Assembly (NCBI GenBank): GCA_025054715.1 | Contig: JANWYH010000001.1 | Span: 370,001 to 434,000, forward strand | Length of the DNA stretch: 64,000 nt | Direction: 5' to 3' | From: Pyrinomonadaceae bacterium | GTDB lineage: Bacteria; Acidobacteriota; Blastocatellia; Pyrinomonadales; Pyrinomonadaceae | Part shown: piece by piece, positions 26,477 to 35,458 of the stretch | How the letters are laid out: the number at the start of each line of letters is the position of its first letter | Numbering within the stretch: the first letter of the stretch is position 1 | Notes under the pieces: model-generated | What the model saw: only the letters and a program-made list of their open reading frames with translations | The model's database searches: none | Told to the model about the DNA's origin: nothing | Translations under genes and position numbers: made by a program

Positions 26477-28242
26477 TGAGCCGTTTGATTTGGCAATATA
26501 ACAGGATAGATCTTTGTTTCAAAGGAAAAGCAGTATCTCGCGGGATAGGCATAGGCAAGATAGTTCGGTTGCAAAGTAGAAGAAGATTCTATCAAACCAG
26601 ACTCTCTGAAGGCGGAAAGAGTAAAGAACTAAGAAGGTTTAGGGCTGCCGTAAGACTTGCAAAGCGTCAGTTAAGAAAGTTAGTTTCGCGTGAATCTTCG
26701 TCGGTGCAGCGTGGGATTTTCGAAGCTCAAATCTTTATTCTCGAAGATAGAGAATTTATTGAAAAGATTGAATCGAAAATTTCGGAAGGCACAAGTGCTG
26801 AACTGGCAATTCGAGAAATAGCTAACAGATACATAATACTTTACAAAGAAATTCAGGATGAGGCAATAAGGGAAAAATATATTGATGTTGAGGACGTTTC
26901 AGATAGGATTCTCTCCATACTTAATAGAAGCGCACACTTATTGACACAGATCAGTGAAGACACCATTTTGGTTATTGATGAGCTAAAACCTTCTGTTATT
27001 GTCGAGTTTGGTAAAAAAGGATTGGTAAAAGGAGTAATTTCGGAAAGTGGTGGGTGGACTTCGCACGCTTTTATAATAGCTAGAGAGCTGGGCATTCCTG
27101 CCGTTACGGGACTTCAAGGCTTTTCGCGGCTTGTCGTTGGAGGTGAAACTGCAGTTGTTAACGGGTACGATGGAGAAGTAATCCTTTTCCCGTCCGAAGA
27201 GACTATTAAGACATTTTCCGAGCGCGTAGAGAAAAAAAGTTTTTCCTTTTCGGAATTTCAGGGAAATGAAACCAAGACTTTAGACGGTAAGGTTATAGAG
27301 ATTTTGGTAAATCTTGACTTTGTAGAAACTTATGAAAATGCGAAAAAATTAGGTGCAAAAGGTGTTGGGCTTTATCGCTCTGAGTTTCTTTTTAACCAGA
27401 GAAAGGGTTTTCCTAGCGAGCTTGAGCAATTTGAAGTTTATAAAAAAATAGTTGAATCGGTCGGTGAGGATAGGGTAAAAATTAGAACCTTCGATCTGAA
27501 CGCTGAAGGGTTTAGTGAGCAATTTCATGAAAGAAATCCTGCATTAGGTTTGAGAGCAATAAGGCTCGGTCTTACTTATGAGCGTGAGTTTAGAAAGCAG
27601 ATCAGGGCGCTTTTAAGAGCTTCTGCGGCTAGAAGTATTGATGTTGTTCTTCCAATGATTTCTGACATTTCTGAAATTCTTAAGGCAAAGAAAATTTTAC
27701 GCGAGGAAAGAGAAAAACTAGTTGATCGGAAAGTTCGAGTTGGCGAGCTACGTTTAGGCATTATGGTAGAAGTTCCTTCTGCGGTTTTCATGATAGAGGA
27801 ATTCCTGGCAGAGGTTGACTTTGTAAATTTGGGTACTAACGATCTAGTGCAATATATTTTAGCAGTAGATAGAGATAATGAATCAGTATCAGATTGGTTT
27901 AGAACACTTCACCCAGCTGTGATTCGTGCAATTGATATAGTTCTAAGGAAGGCTGAGGAAACGGAGAAAGAAGTGGTTGTTTGTGGGGAGATGGCTGGAT
28001 CTCCTGTTTATGTGCCAATTTTAGTAGGCTTGGGTGCAACGAGATTAAGCATGAATGTAAACTCGATTGCTAGAATCCGGCACTTTATCTCCAACATAGC
28101 CTATGAAGAAGCTTATGAGGTAGCAAGAAAGGTTCTTCAAGCAAAAAGTGCTGATGAAGCTGAAGAGATTGTCCATCGGAAATTTACTCAAAATTGGCGG
28201 CATCTTTTCCCCTCAGAGTTTTTCCCAAAAGGTAAGTCTTAA
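26476..28242 (+). CDS. ptsI: Phosphoenolpyruvate-protein phosphotransferase (enzyme I)
   Basis: A 588-residue enzyme I from ATG 26476. The phosphorylated histidine is His197 in SGGWTSHAFIIARELGIPAV. The C-terminal PEP-binding barrel includes KGVGLYRSEFLF, the VNLGTNDLVQYILAVDRDNE stretch and the CGEMAGSP cysteine motif. It transfers phosphate from PEP to HPr. No HPr, EIIA or sugar permease lies nearby, but hprK and rapZ are in the window, suggesting a regulatory rather than a transport PTS. The start is coupled to the AIM24-like gene. Confidence 0.92.
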   Translation: MSRLIWQYNRIDLCFKGKAVSRGIGIGKIVRLQSRRRFYQTRLSEGGKSKELRRFRAAVRLAKRQLRKLVSRESSSVQRGIFEAQIFILEDREFIEKIESKISEGTSAELAIREIANRYIILYKEIQDEAIREKYIDVEDVSDRILSILNRSAHLLTQISEDTILVIDELKPSVIVEFGKKGLVKGVISESGGWTSHAFIIARELGIPAVTGLQGFSRLVVGGETAVVNGYDGEVILFPSEETIKTFSERVEKKSFSFSEFQGNETKTLDGKVIEILVNLDFVETYENAKKLGAKGVGLYRSEFLFNQRKGFPSELEQFEVYKKIVESVGEDRVKIRTFDLNAEGFSEQFHERNPALGLRAIRLGLTYEREFRKQIRALLRASAARSIDVVLPMISDISEILKAKKILREEREKLVDRKVRVGELRLGIMVEVPSAVFMIEEFLAEVDFVNLGTNDLVQYILAVDRDNESVSDWFRTLHPAVIRAIDIVLRKAEETEKEVVVCGEMAGSPVYVPILVGLGATRLSMNVNSIARIRHFISNIAYEEAYEVARKVLQAKSADEAEEIVHRKFTQNWRHLFPSEFFPKGKS

Positions 28243-28297
28243 GAAAAATTTTTCGGAAAAATTGTTCTCTTAACTATCTTTTTAGAGCAGAAGGCTT

Positions 28298-29179
28298 ATG
28301 CGTTTAACCTTTTTTGTCTTTATTTTTTCGTTATCTGCATTTGGGCAAGATACGAGGAATCTGCCTTTTTTTCCAAATCCAAAAGCTGAAGTTAATCAAA
28401 AAACAGAAACAACGCTTGCTAGTAGAACTTTGGAAGTAGTAGAGCGGAAAAATAGAATCGTTAAAAGTCCTACTGAGACTTATAGTGTTGGGGCTGGAGA
28501 CGTTTTGGAGGTAAGAATGCAAGGATTAAGTACGAAAGTTAGAGTCTCTGAAGATGGAACCATTGAATATCCACTCGCTAGTGGGGAAGCTATTAAAGTC
28601 GAAGGACTTACAGTCGAGGAGATCGAAGATTTACTGCGTGAAAGAACGCAATACACGCAAGTTTTGGTGAAGGTGAAAGAATATGAGAGTCACAAGATAA
28701 CAGTTTTGGGGTTGGTAGAAAATCAAGGTATTAAGGTTTTAAGGCGTGATGCTGTGCCGCTTTACGTTGTTCTTTCAGAAGCCATACCGCATCAAACCGC
28801 CAAGAAGATAGAGATTTTGCGCTTAGGTGAAAAACTGATTGTAGGATTTGAGAAACTAGACACTTTGGTTTATCCAGGCGACGTCGTAAGGGTCGTTGGA
28901 GAAGAAGTTGAAAATAAGCCACAGCAGAAGAAGTTTTACTACATCACCGGAGAAATACTTTCTCCGGGTCAGAAGGAATTTCACGATGGTATAACTTTGA
29001 CTCAAGCAATAGCAGCAAGTGGTGGTCTTAAGAAGTCTTCGATCCGAAAGGTTATTGTTCGTCGCAAGAATGCCGACGGAAAACTTGAATCAATGGAATA
29101 TGATTTGAGGGCTATTAGAAATGGCAAAGAAGCTGATCCAGCCCTTAAAGAAGGTGATATAATAGAGGTTGAAAATTAA
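28298..29179 (+). CDS. Polysaccharide export protein with SLBB domains (Wza-like)
   Basis: A 293-residue exported protein with signal peptide MRLTFFVFIFSLSAFGQ. Residues about 63-130 form the poly-export domain (YSVGAGDVLEVRMQGL), followed by two SLBB-like domains (FYYITGEILSPGQKEFHDG, TLTQAIAASGGLKKSSIRKV). No lipobox cysteine is seen. Family members form the outer-membrane/periplasmic part of exopolysaccharide export. The partner tyrosine kinase/copolymerase genes are not adjacent. Confidence 0.85.
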   Translation: MRLTFFVFIFSLSAFGQDTRNLPFFPNPKAEVNQKTETTLASRTLEVVERKNRIVKSPTETYSVGAGDVLEVRMQGLSTKVRVSEDGTIEYPLASGEAIKVEGLTVEEIEDLLRERTQYTQVLVKVKEYESHKITVLGLVENQGIKVLRRDAVPLYVVLSEAIPHQTAKKIEILRLGEKLIVGFEKLDTLVYPGDVVRVVGEEVENKPQQKKFYYITGEILSPGQKEFHDGITLTQAIAASGGLKKSSIRKVIVRRKNADGKLESMEYDLRAIRNGKEADPALKEGDIIEVEN

Positions 29180-29250
29180 CTGAAAAAATTTTTACAAAAA
29201 AAACGGAAATTTTCGGCGTTTAATAATTTTGAATAAGGTGAACGAAACTT

Positions 29251-29691
29251 GAAAAGGGGCAAGTTGGGCAATCGCTGCTGAAAGTCTCTTTTGGAGGCTT
29301 TCAGGAGAGGAAAGTCCGAACACCGTAGGACAGCGAGCCGGGTAACGCCCGGGCATCGGTATTTGAAAACCGGTGACGACAAGTGCAACAGAGAGCAGAC
29401 CAGCCAGCGGCTCTTTCCTTTGAAGGGAAAGAGTGCGGGTGATGGGTGAAACGGTGCGGTAAGAGCGTACCAGCGCATCTGGTAACAGGTGCGGCTAGGC
29501 AAACTCCTCGCGGTGCAAGACCAAATAGGAAAGCGTTTTGAGAGTGTGTCCGCTCGAATCTCGATTTTTTCGAGAGACGCTTTCGGGTAGGTCGCTAGAG
29601 CGATTCGGCGACGAATCGCCTAGATGAATGATTGCCGCCGTTTTCTTAAGAAAACGGTAACAGAATTCGGCTTACGGACTTGCCCCTTTTC
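29251..29691 (+). ncRNA. rnpB: RNase P RNA, class A
   Basis: Conserved RNase P blocks are visible in order: GAGGAAAGTCCGAACACC, ACAGAGAGCAGACC, GGGTGAAACGGTGCGGTAAG (with GAGCGTACCAGC), AGGCAAACTCC, AGATGAATGATTGCC and ACAGAATTCGGCTTAC. The ends pair as P1: GAAAAGGGGCAAGT at 29251-29264 with ACTTGCCCCTTTTC at 29678-29691. This is the catalytic RNA of tRNA 5'-end maturation; its protein partner rnpA is at 8782-9306. About 440 nt, somewhat longer than usual owing to extended P-arms near 29400-29430 and 29560-29660. Confidence 0.96.
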
Positions 29692-29718
29692 AGAAAATTC
29701 AATTAAGGAGTAGGGTAT

Positions 29719-30000
29719 ATGGTTAATAGAAAAGGTGTGTTCATTGGAGCCTATGTTCCAGTGGAGCTAAAAGAGTCTTTACGTCGTCGAGCTGCGATGG
29801 AGCACAGAACTTTATCACAAGAGATTACCAGGATTTTGACGGAAGCCGTTCATGGGAAAGGCTTACCTCCTGGAAGCATCGATCGTAGGCGTCCAAATAG
29901 TCCACCGCGCCGTCGCGCTACGGATCCACTTCCGCGTCGAAGAGCTGAAGACCTGCCTTTTATCTTACCTGAAAAGGATATAAACGGGTCGTTTGCTTAA
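29719..30000 (+). CDS. Ribbon-helix-helix (Arc/CopG-type) protein with Arg/Pro-rich tail
   Basis: A 93-residue protein. Residues 5-45 fit a ribbon-helix-helix DNA-binding fold: a short beta strand (FIGAYVPVEL) and two helices (KESLRRRAAMEHRTLSQEIT). The tail carries three near-copies of a PRRRAxD-like motif (RRRPNSPP, PRRRATDPL, PRRRAEDLPF), a basic, disordered region. A GGAG site precedes ATG 29719. It lies 28 bp after rnpB. Likely a small DNA- or RNA-binding regulator; target unknown. Confidence 0.72.
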   Translation: MVNRKGVFIGAYVPVELKESLRRRAAMEHRTLSQEITRILTEAVHGKGLPPGSIDRRRPNSPPRRRATDPLPRRRAEDLPFILPEKDINGSFA

Positions 30001-30088
30001 TGAAGTTTTCGGACAGAAGGCATTTCTTTGATCAGCTTTCTGTCCTATTTTCTCTTTAATATTTTTCTTTGATAAACTCTAAATTTAG

Positions 30089-30784
30089 ATGAATAAATCG
30101 CTAACCTTAATTTCGGTTATAGCCGTCATAGTAAGCTTTATTGGTGGGTTCATGCTCGCAAGTGCGCTTAATCGCAAAGAGATAGAGCAGCTGCGTAAAG
30201 AGAATGAAAGACTTAGATCCTCCCAGAAATCTCCTTCCATAAGTGATGAAGAAATAATGGCAAGAATAGAAGAAGCCGACAGAAGGCCCAATGATTTTAA
30301 CTTTCAGAAAGGTTTGGGAATAGCTCTTTACCGTTATTCTCTAATTGAACAGGAGACCAAATATCTTAAGGATGTGGTAAGACTGCTGGAGCGCGCTGCG
30401 AGTCTTAATCCGAAGGATTTTGAAACGCAGGTAGCGATTGGAGATGTAAGTCTCGATCTAGGACAGATAAATAAGGATTCACAGCAATATGAGCGTGCGC
30501 GCAAGGCTTATCAGCAAGCACTTTCAATAAAACCACAGGACACAGACATACAAAGCAGCATAGCCTTGACGTATCTTTGGGCAGAGCCACCTGATTACGA
30601 AAAAGCCATATTAGAATTGAAAAAAGCTCTTCAGATGAATCCAAACCACGAAAGAAGCCTTGAAAATCTAATAAGGGCCTTGATAGCTCAAAACAAACAA
30701 GAGCAAGCAAAGCCCTATCTAGACAGGCTTAAAAAGGTCAACCCTCAAAATGCGGCAATAAAGGAACTAGAAAGTCAATTTTAG
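30089..30784 (+). CDS. Membrane-anchored TPR protein
   Basis: A 231-residue protein with an N-terminal membrane anchor (residues 6-26), a coiled-coil (RKEIEQLRKENERLRSSQ) and about four TPR motifs, clearest as YERARKAYQQALSIKPQDTD and YEKAILELKKALQMNPNHER. The overall plan resembles the CcmH/NrfG TPR half used in cytochrome c maturation, but no heme-handling genes are adjacent, so the role is unassigned. The next gene starts at the base after its stop. Confidence 0.78.
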   Translation: MNKSLTLISVIAVIVSFIGGFMLASALNRKEIEQLRKENERLRSSQKSPSISDEEIMARIEEADRRPNDFNFQKGLGIALYRYSLIEQETKYLKDVVRLLERAASLNPKDFETQVAIGDVSLDLGQINKDSQQYERARKAYQQALSIKPQDTDIQSSIALTYLWAEPPDYEKAILELKKALQMNPNHERSLENLIRALIAQNKQEQAKPYLDRLKKVNPQNAAIKELESQF

Positions 30785-31045
30785 ATGAAATGCTTGTTTA
30801 TTCTTCTCATTTTTTCTTTTATATTATTAGCCGTCCTGGTTTTTCGCTATAGACATCAGATAAACTTTTTCCTAAAGATTTTTCAGGTTCTGTTGTTGCC
30901 GAAAAGAAAGAAGCAAAAGTCTAGAAAGATGGTTTGTTGTGTTGTTTGTCAGAAGTGGATTTTGTCGTCTCAGGCTCTTTGCTTGAACATGGAAAATTTT
31001 TATTGCTCAAAAGAATGTTTTGAGAAAAGCTTAAGGCATAGCTAA
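30785..31045 (+). CDS. PP0621-like small membrane/zinc protein
   Basis: An 86-residue protein with an N-terminal membrane segment (residues 3-23) and a C-terminal four-cysteine zinc-type module: MVCCVVCQKW and then FYCSKECFEKSL. This matches the small PP0621-like family (unknown function). It abuts the TPR gene, and its last 15 bases overlap the opposing prepilin peptidase gene. Confidence 0.7.
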   Translation: MKCLFILLIFSFILLAVLVFRYRHQINFFLKIFQVLLLPKRKKQKSRKMVCCVVCQKWILSSQALCLNMENFYCSKECFEKSLRHS

Positions 31046-31882
31046 TTTTAGGTAGATTTTTATAATTTCTTCTCCGAAAAGAAGCGAAACTATAGAACCA
31101 AAACCAAGAAAAACCCCAAAGGGTATTTTGGCTTGCAAAGTTCCGTGTTTTTGAGCAACGAAAATGCCTACGAGCGCGCCCGTAAATGCACCAATAAAGA
31201 TTGCTAGCAGAGTAAGTTGCCATCCTAGAAGAGCTCCTACTGCAGCCATCATTTTAACATCGCCTAGTCCCATTGCCTCCATTTTCCGTAAAATTTCCCA
31301 AATCTTGCCTACAACCCATAAGAATCCTCCTCCAACAAAAGCACCAAAAATTGCTGATGTCAAAGAAGCTAACCATATTGGATAATCTTTCATCAGCGTT
31401 GATGGGAAATGATTTAGATCGCTGAAAAAGCTCTTCTCGAAAATTAGAGCAAAAGTTATTCTACTAACTAAGGCAAAGAAAAGCATCGGGTAAGTAATAA
31501 CATTCGGTAGCAGCATGTGTTCAGCATCAATGAAAATCAAAGCGATAGTAGCAGCTATAAACAAGAGCGCTACAGGAAGAAATAGGTTAAAACCTATCTT
31601 CCAAAAAGAAATGGTGAAAAGTAGAGCCGTTAGGATTTCTACGAAAGGATATCTTATCGGAATCTGCTTTTTGCAGTAGCGGCATTTTCCCTTTAGAAGC
31701 AACCAACTAAGAATTGGGACGTTGTCATAGGGTTTGATTGGGGTTTTACATTCAGGGCAGTGAGATTTGGGCAATGTTGATTCTTTTCTTGGAACTCTGT
31801 GTATTACGACGTTAAGGAAACTGCCGATTATTGCTCCGAGGATAAAAAAGAGAACTGAGAAGATGATATCAATGTCACTCAT
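31031..31882 (-). CDS. Prepilin peptidase (A24)
   Basis: A 283-residue integral membrane protein of full PilD type: an N-terminal cytoplasmic domain with two CxxC pairs (CPECKTPIKPYDNVP, CRYCKKQIP) for methylation, and the two catalytic aspartates in IDAEHMLLPN and the GLGDVKMMAAVGALLG motif. It cleaves and N-methylates type IV pilin-like precursors. No pilin genes are nearby. It is the only gene of its strand block and overlaps the tail of the PP0621-like gene. Confidence 0.92.
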   Translation of the reverse strand: MSDIDIIFSVLFFILGAIIGSFLNVVIHRVPRKESTLPKSHCPECKTPIKPYDNVPILSWLLLKGKCRYCKKQIPIRYPFVEILTALLFTISFWKIGFNLFLPVALLFIAATIALIFIDAEHMLLPNVITYPMLFFALVSRITFALIFEKSFFSDLNHFPSTLMKDYPIWLASLTSAIFGAFVGGGFLWVVGKIWEILRKMEAMGLGDVKMMAAVGALLGWQLTLLAIFIGAFTGALVGIFVAQKHGTLQAKIPFGVFLGFGSIVSLLFGEEIIKIYLKLAMP

Positions 31883-32272
31883 TTTCTGCCTAGATTTTTA
31901 AGTATTACAAAGTGCCTTTTACGCTCCTAAAAGAACAAACTTCTCAAAAAAACATAGGGACATACCTCTCGGCATTCGCACAAACGGTAGCTCTTTTTGA
32001 AAGCTTCAACTCTTTTCAATCTGACCTTGCGGCTTGACCAAGGATCAAACCAAGCCCTCTTCTGAGAATGACGAAGTGGCTTCGATTTTCTGTGGTATTT
32101 CAAATAATCTCTCAAGACATTTCTTTGTTAATCTCTTAAGAACTTACTTTTTCATAAGCACAGTTTTTCCAAACCCTGACGAAGATGTCCTATCAAAGCA
32201 AGCTACCTCACACAACTATCATAGTATTTGTTTTTACAATTTCAAGAGAACATGTTTGGAAAATCACGAGAC
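31883..32272. other. Gene-free stretch before the B12 locus
   Basis: About 390 bases between divergent prepilin peptidase and the btu promoter. I found no convincing gene, tRNA or known RNA. Short frames exist on both strands (for example 31927-32115 minus) but lack ribosome sites and recognisable content. It should hold the promoter of the prepilin peptidase gene. Confidence 0.5.
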
Positions 32273-32301
32273 TTGACAAATTAACTTTCTTGTTTTCAAA
32301 T
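32273..32301 (+). promoter_or_regulatory. Probable promoter for the btu locus
   Basis: Perfect -35 TTGACA at 32273-32278, 17-base spacer and TCAAAT at 32296-32301 (4 of 6 to the -10 consensus). A start near 32308 would precede the riboswitch by about 25 bases. Confidence 0.5.
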
Positions 32302-32330
32302 TTTTGCTTGGTGCTTGAAATTTTGACCTT

Positions 32331-32466
32331 TCAGGTGCCGCTTTCAGTAGTTCCTTATTGGGACTGGTTAGCGGAGAATAGGGAAGATGGGTGAAAGTCC
32401 CACGCGGTCGCGCCACGGTGAGGTGACTTTTTGTTAGAGTCCGAAGCCCGGAGACCTGCCTGAAAG
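32331..32466 (+). ncRNA. Cobalamin riboswitch 1 (aptamer)
   Basis: The conserved core AGGGAAGATGGGTGAAAGTC, CCACGCGGTCGCGCCACGGTGA and AGTCCGAAGCCCGGAGACCTGCC matches the cobalamin riboswitch consensus. CTTTCAG at 32341-32347 pairs with CTGAAAG at 32460-32466 as the closing stem. It senses adenosyl- or methylcobalamin and sits upstream of btuF, with an intrinsic terminator after it. Confidence 0.93.
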
Positions 32467-32524
32467 GGTAACCCGTTGAATGCCTCGCGTCAAGGCATGC
32501 GGGCTGAAGAGAATGAGTTTTTGA

Positions 32525-32588
32525 AGGCTCTATTCTTTTTGCCTGCTTGCTTTGAGGCAGGCGAAAAAAGAGGAATAGAGCCTTTTTG
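32525..32588 (+). terminator. Riboswitch-controlled intrinsic terminator
   Basis: Outer stem of 11 perfect pairs, AGGCTCTATTC at 32525-32535 with GAATAGAGCCT at 32573-32583, continued by an inner TTTTTGCCTGC/GCAGGCGAAAAA stem, then a T5 run at 32584-32588. It lies between the aptamer and btuF, pointing to transcription attenuation at high B12. Confidence 0.88.
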
Positions 32589-32606
32589 TTTTGATTGGCT
32601 AAAGTG

Positions 32607-33485
32607 ATGCTTAAAAGGTCGGTTTACTTACTATTTTTGGTTTTTCTTTTGCTGCTGAGCTGCGAGCAAGCGCATCGGTCGGTATCAGAGTTCGATATTT
32701 TTGTTGACGATCTTGGAAGGCAAGTAAAGCTACCTAAAAGGGTTGAGAGGGTTGTCTCGCTTGCTCCGAGCCTTACGGAAATAATTTTTGCAGTTAAGGC
32801 TGAAGATAAGCTTGTCGGCGTAACTACTTATTGTGATTTTCCGGAACCAGCAAGAGAGATTGAGAAGGTTGGAGATACTATAAGACCAAGCCTAGAGAGA
32901 ATTATTTCCTTAAAGCCAGATGTAGTTTTTGTGTCGACTGCATCTCAGCTTGAAGGTTTTGTGAGACTTTTAGAGCAAAAAGGGATAAGTGTTTTTGTGA
33001 CCAATCCTAGTAGCATTGAAAAAATTTTGGAAAATATAGAAGTTATAGGAAAGATAGTTGAAAGAGATAATGAGGCGCAGAGTTTAGTTGAGCAGTTGAG
33101 AAAACGCATAGAAAGAGTTGAAGAGAAAAGCAAAGATTTAAGTAGACCGAGAGTATTCGTTCAGATAGATAAATCTTTATTTACTGTCGGTAAGGATTCT
33201 TTTATAACTGATTTAATAAGGAAGGCAGGTGGAATTTCTGTAACTGAAAACATAGAAAATTCTTATCCGAAAGTTAGCAAAGAGACGGCTTTATCGCTGA
33301 ATCCTGAAGTGATAATTCTGCCGGACAGTCCAGATAACGGCGAGCCGAACGAGGTTTTTAGCAATTCTGATGCCGTAAGAAATGGCAGAGTCTATAAGAT
33401 AAATTCAGATGTTCTGTCAAGGCCTGGTCCTCGCATTGTTGATGCTCTCGAGCAAGTTTCTGAAATGATTCATGGCAAGCAGTAA
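32607..33485 (+). CDS. btuF: B12 ABC transporter substrate-binding lipoprotein
   Basis: A 292-residue cobalamin-type binding protein from ATG 32607 (TTG 32595 is an in-frame alternative). The signal peptide ends in a lipobox LLSC, so it should be a lipoprotein. The fold motifs LPKRVERVVSLAPSLTEIIF and LKPDVVFVS are those of the BtuF/FhuD family with two lobes joined by a long helix. The riboswitch and following permease/ATPase support B12 rather than iron-siderophore. Confidence 0.92.
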   Translation: MLKRSVYLLFLVFLLLLSCEQAHRSVSEFDIFVDDLGRQVKLPKRVERVVSLAPSLTEIIFAVKAEDKLVGVTTYCDFPEPAREIEKVGDTIRPSLERIISLKPDVVFVSTASQLEGFVRLLEQKGISVFVTNPSSIEKILENIEVIGKIVERDNEAQSLVEQLRKRIERVEEKSKDLSRPRVFVQIDKSLFTVGKDSFITDLIRKAGGISVTENIENSYPKVSKETALSLNPEVIILPDSPDNGEPNEVFSNSDAVRNGRVYKINSDVLSRPGPRIVDALEQVSEMIHGKQ

Positions 33486-33490
33486 AAGTG

Positions 33491-34465
33491 ATGAAACATA
33501 GTAGGCAAACATTTTTTTTTAGTCCACAGATTTTCGGAATTTTGCTGCTAGTTAGTTTCTTTGTCGCTCTTATATTTGCAGTTTTGCTTGGGAGTGAAAA
33601 TTTAAGGTTTTCGAATTTAAGCCGGACGGAGGAGAGAATACTTTTTGATGTGCGGATTCCGCGAGTTTTGCTTGGGGCGGTTGTTGGAGCGAGTCTTGCC
33701 ATATCGGGGGCTGGTTTGCAGGCACTACTACGTAACCCTTTAGCAGAGCCCTATCTTTTAGGTGTTTCAAGTGGTGCAGCCTTAGGCACGGCTATTTCTT
33801 TTGTTGTATCAGTTGATTTGGAACTAATACGTCCAATCTTTGCTTTTGCGGGGGCTAGTCTAGCGACTTTTGCAGTTTATCAGATGGCTAAATCGAAAGC
33901 TGGTATGAGCGTGGAAAGGCTTGCGCTTTCAGGAATAGTTGTTACTACGATGCTGTCTTCGATAATTGTGCTACTTACGACGTTGCTCGATTCGACTCGT
34001 CTTAGAAGCTTTACCTTCTGGCTTCTTGGAGACTTATCTCAAGGAACGAAAGTAGGTCTTTACGTTGTTTCGTTTGCCGCTTTGCTTGGCTTATTTGTTA
34101 TGGTGTCGCAGGCTAGAGCACTGAATCTGATGATGATAGGCGAAAGAGACGCTTTCGATTTCGGTGTTGAAGTAAATCGAGTAAAATTCTTAGTTTTTAT
34201 TACGTCGTCGGCTTTGGTTGGAGTTTCAGTTTCTGCGAGTGGTTCTATTGGTTACGTCGGGTTAGTCGTTCCGCATCTAGTTCGTCTTTCCGTAGGCAGT
34301 GATAATCGTTATGTTCTGCCATTTTCAATGCTTGCTGGAGCAGTTTTTGTGGTCGTTGCTGATACGATTGCGCGAGTTGCTATTGCGCCCAGAGAATTGC
34401 CTGTAGGTGCAATCACGGCTATTATCGGTGCTCCTATGTTTATTTATCTTCTTAAAAGAACATGA
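33491..34465 (+). CDS. btuC: B12 ABC transporter permease
   Basis: A 324-residue FecCD/BtuC-type permease from ATG 33491, with about ten membrane segments. The N-terminal RIPRVLLGAVVGASLAISGA and NPLAEPYLLGVSSGAALG motifs and the later GSIGYVGLVVPHLVRLSVG motif (cytoplasmic coupling helix for the ATPase) are characteristic. It starts just after btuF and overlaps btuD by ATGA. Confidence 0.93.
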   Translation: MKHSRQTFFFSPQIFGILLLVSFFVALIFAVLLGSENLRFSNLSRTEERILFDVRIPRVLLGAVVGASLAISGAGLQALLRNPLAEPYLLGVSSGAALGTAISFVVSVDLELIRPIFAFAGASLATFAVYQMAKSKAGMSVERLALSGIVVTTMLSSIIVLLTTLLDSTRLRSFTFWLLGDLSQGTKVGLYVVSFAALLGLFVMVSQARALNLMMIGERDAFDFGVEVNRVKFLVFITSSALVGVSVSASGSIGYVGLVVPHLVRLSVGSDNRYVLPFSMLAGAVFVVVADTIARVAIAPRELPVGAITAIIGAPMFIYLLKRT

Positions 34466-35292
34466 TTGATGTAAGAAACGTTTGCGTTGCTTATGATGAT
34501 TTTGAAGTGATAAAGGGAGTCTCATTTTCAGTTGAGGCTGGGAAGATGGTTTTTCTTCTAGGGGCTAACGGCTCAGGAAAAAGTACTATTTTGAAAGCTT
34601 TAAATGGCAGCCTACCGATCGCAAAAGGAGAAATTTTATTTGAGGCAAAGCCAATACAAAAATTTTCAAGGCTTGAAATAGCTCGACGGATAGCAGTAGT
34701 TGCACAAGAAAGCGAAACGAGGTTTCCGATAACCGTTCAGGAGTTTGTTCTTTCGGGAAGATATGCATTTAGTTCAGCTTTTAGTTTCGATACGGAAGAG
34801 GATTTAGAAGTAGCTACTTGGTGTATGAAGCTTTGCGATTTATCAGGGTATGAAGCGAGGCTAATGAATCAGCTTTCTGGGGGTGAGCGGCAAAGAGCCG
34901 TTCTCGCTAGAGCATTTGCCACACAAGCGCCTGTGCTGATACTTGATGAGCCAACAAATAATCTGGATTTGCTACATCAGATTTCGCTGTTTCAGCTAGT
35001 CAAGGAGCGTTGTAAAAATAGTCTTTCTTGTGCAGTTATTGTGACTCATGATTTGAATCTTGCTTCTGAGTTTGCTGATGAGATTGTCTTGCTTAAAAAA
35101 GGAGAAATGATAGCGAAAGGTGAGCCGAAGCAAGTTTTAACAGAAGAGAACTTACAGGATGCTTTTGGCATAAAGGTTTTACTGGATGAAAATCCAGTGA
35201 GTAAAAAAACGAGAGTAACTTTGATCTGTGAAAATATGATCGGATCGTTAAGGGAACGCAGTGAAAATCTGCGACTGCCCGCGCAACTGTGA
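34462..35292 (+). CDS. btuD: B12 ABC transporter ATP-binding protein
   Basis: A 276-residue ABC ATPase: Walker A GANGSGKST (residues 34-42), Q-loop VVAQESE, signature LSGGERQR, Walker B VLILDEP, and the switch His in VTHD. The C-terminus continues about 25 residues beyond the usual ending (VLLDENP), and its last codons, from about 35241, are part of the second riboswitch. Start overlaps the btuC stop. Confidence 0.93.
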   Translation: MIDVRNVCVAYDDFEVIKGVSFSVEAGKMVFLLGANGSGKSTILKALNGSLPIAKGEILFEAKPIQKFSRLEIARRIAVVAQESETRFPITVQEFVLSGRYAFSSAFSFDTEEDLEVATWCMKLCDLSGYEARLMNQLSGGERQRAVLARAFATQAPVLILDEPTNNLDLLHQISLFQLVKERCKNSLSCAVIVTHDLNLASEFADEIVLLKKGEMIAKGEPKQVLTEENLQDAFGIKVLLDENPVSKKTRVTLICENMIGSLRERSENLRLPAQL

Positions 35293-35413
35293 AGGCGAAA
35301 AGAAGGTACTCTGTCGAGATGACAGAAAAGCCACTGCTCAGAAAAGAGTGGGAAGGCGTACCTTCAGGCTTGATAAAAAGCCTAATGCCTAAGTCAGGAT
35401 ACCTTACGATCCG
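35241..35413 (+). ncRNA. Cobalamin riboswitch 2, overlapping the end of btuD
   Basis: The core GGGAACGCAGTGAAAATCTG, CGACTGCCCGCGCAACTGTGA, GCCACTG and AAGTCAGGATACC fits the cobalamin consensus. The outer stem is CGGATCGT 35241-35248 with ACGATCCG 35406-35413, and a variable arm GAAGGTAC/GTACCTTC encloses the GCCACTG segment. It controls the BtuB-like receptor. Its first about 50 bases lie inside the btuD coding sequence (stop at 35290-35292). Confidence 0.92.
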
Positions 35414-35422
35414 AAGCTTCAA

Positions 35423-35451
35423 CTTTTCCGCGTCGGGCGGAAAAAGGGAGG
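35423..35451 (+). promoter_or_regulatory. Expression-platform hairpin next to btuB ribosome site
   Basis: CTTTTCCG 35423-35430 can pair with CGGAAAAAG 35438-35446, ending at the GGGAGG ribosome site (35446-35451) eight bases before ATG 35459. No T-run follows, so control of translation is likelier than of termination (inference). Confidence 0.55.
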
Positions 35452-35458
35452 AAAAAAT

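Noticed and set aside
29176-29502. Minus-strand open frame of 108 codons
   Set aside because: It is antisense to RNase P RNA; the RNA blocks account for the sequence.
31927-32115. Minus-strand 62-codon frame in the gap before the btu locus
   Set aside because: No ribosome site and no recognisable motif; basic composition alone is not enough.
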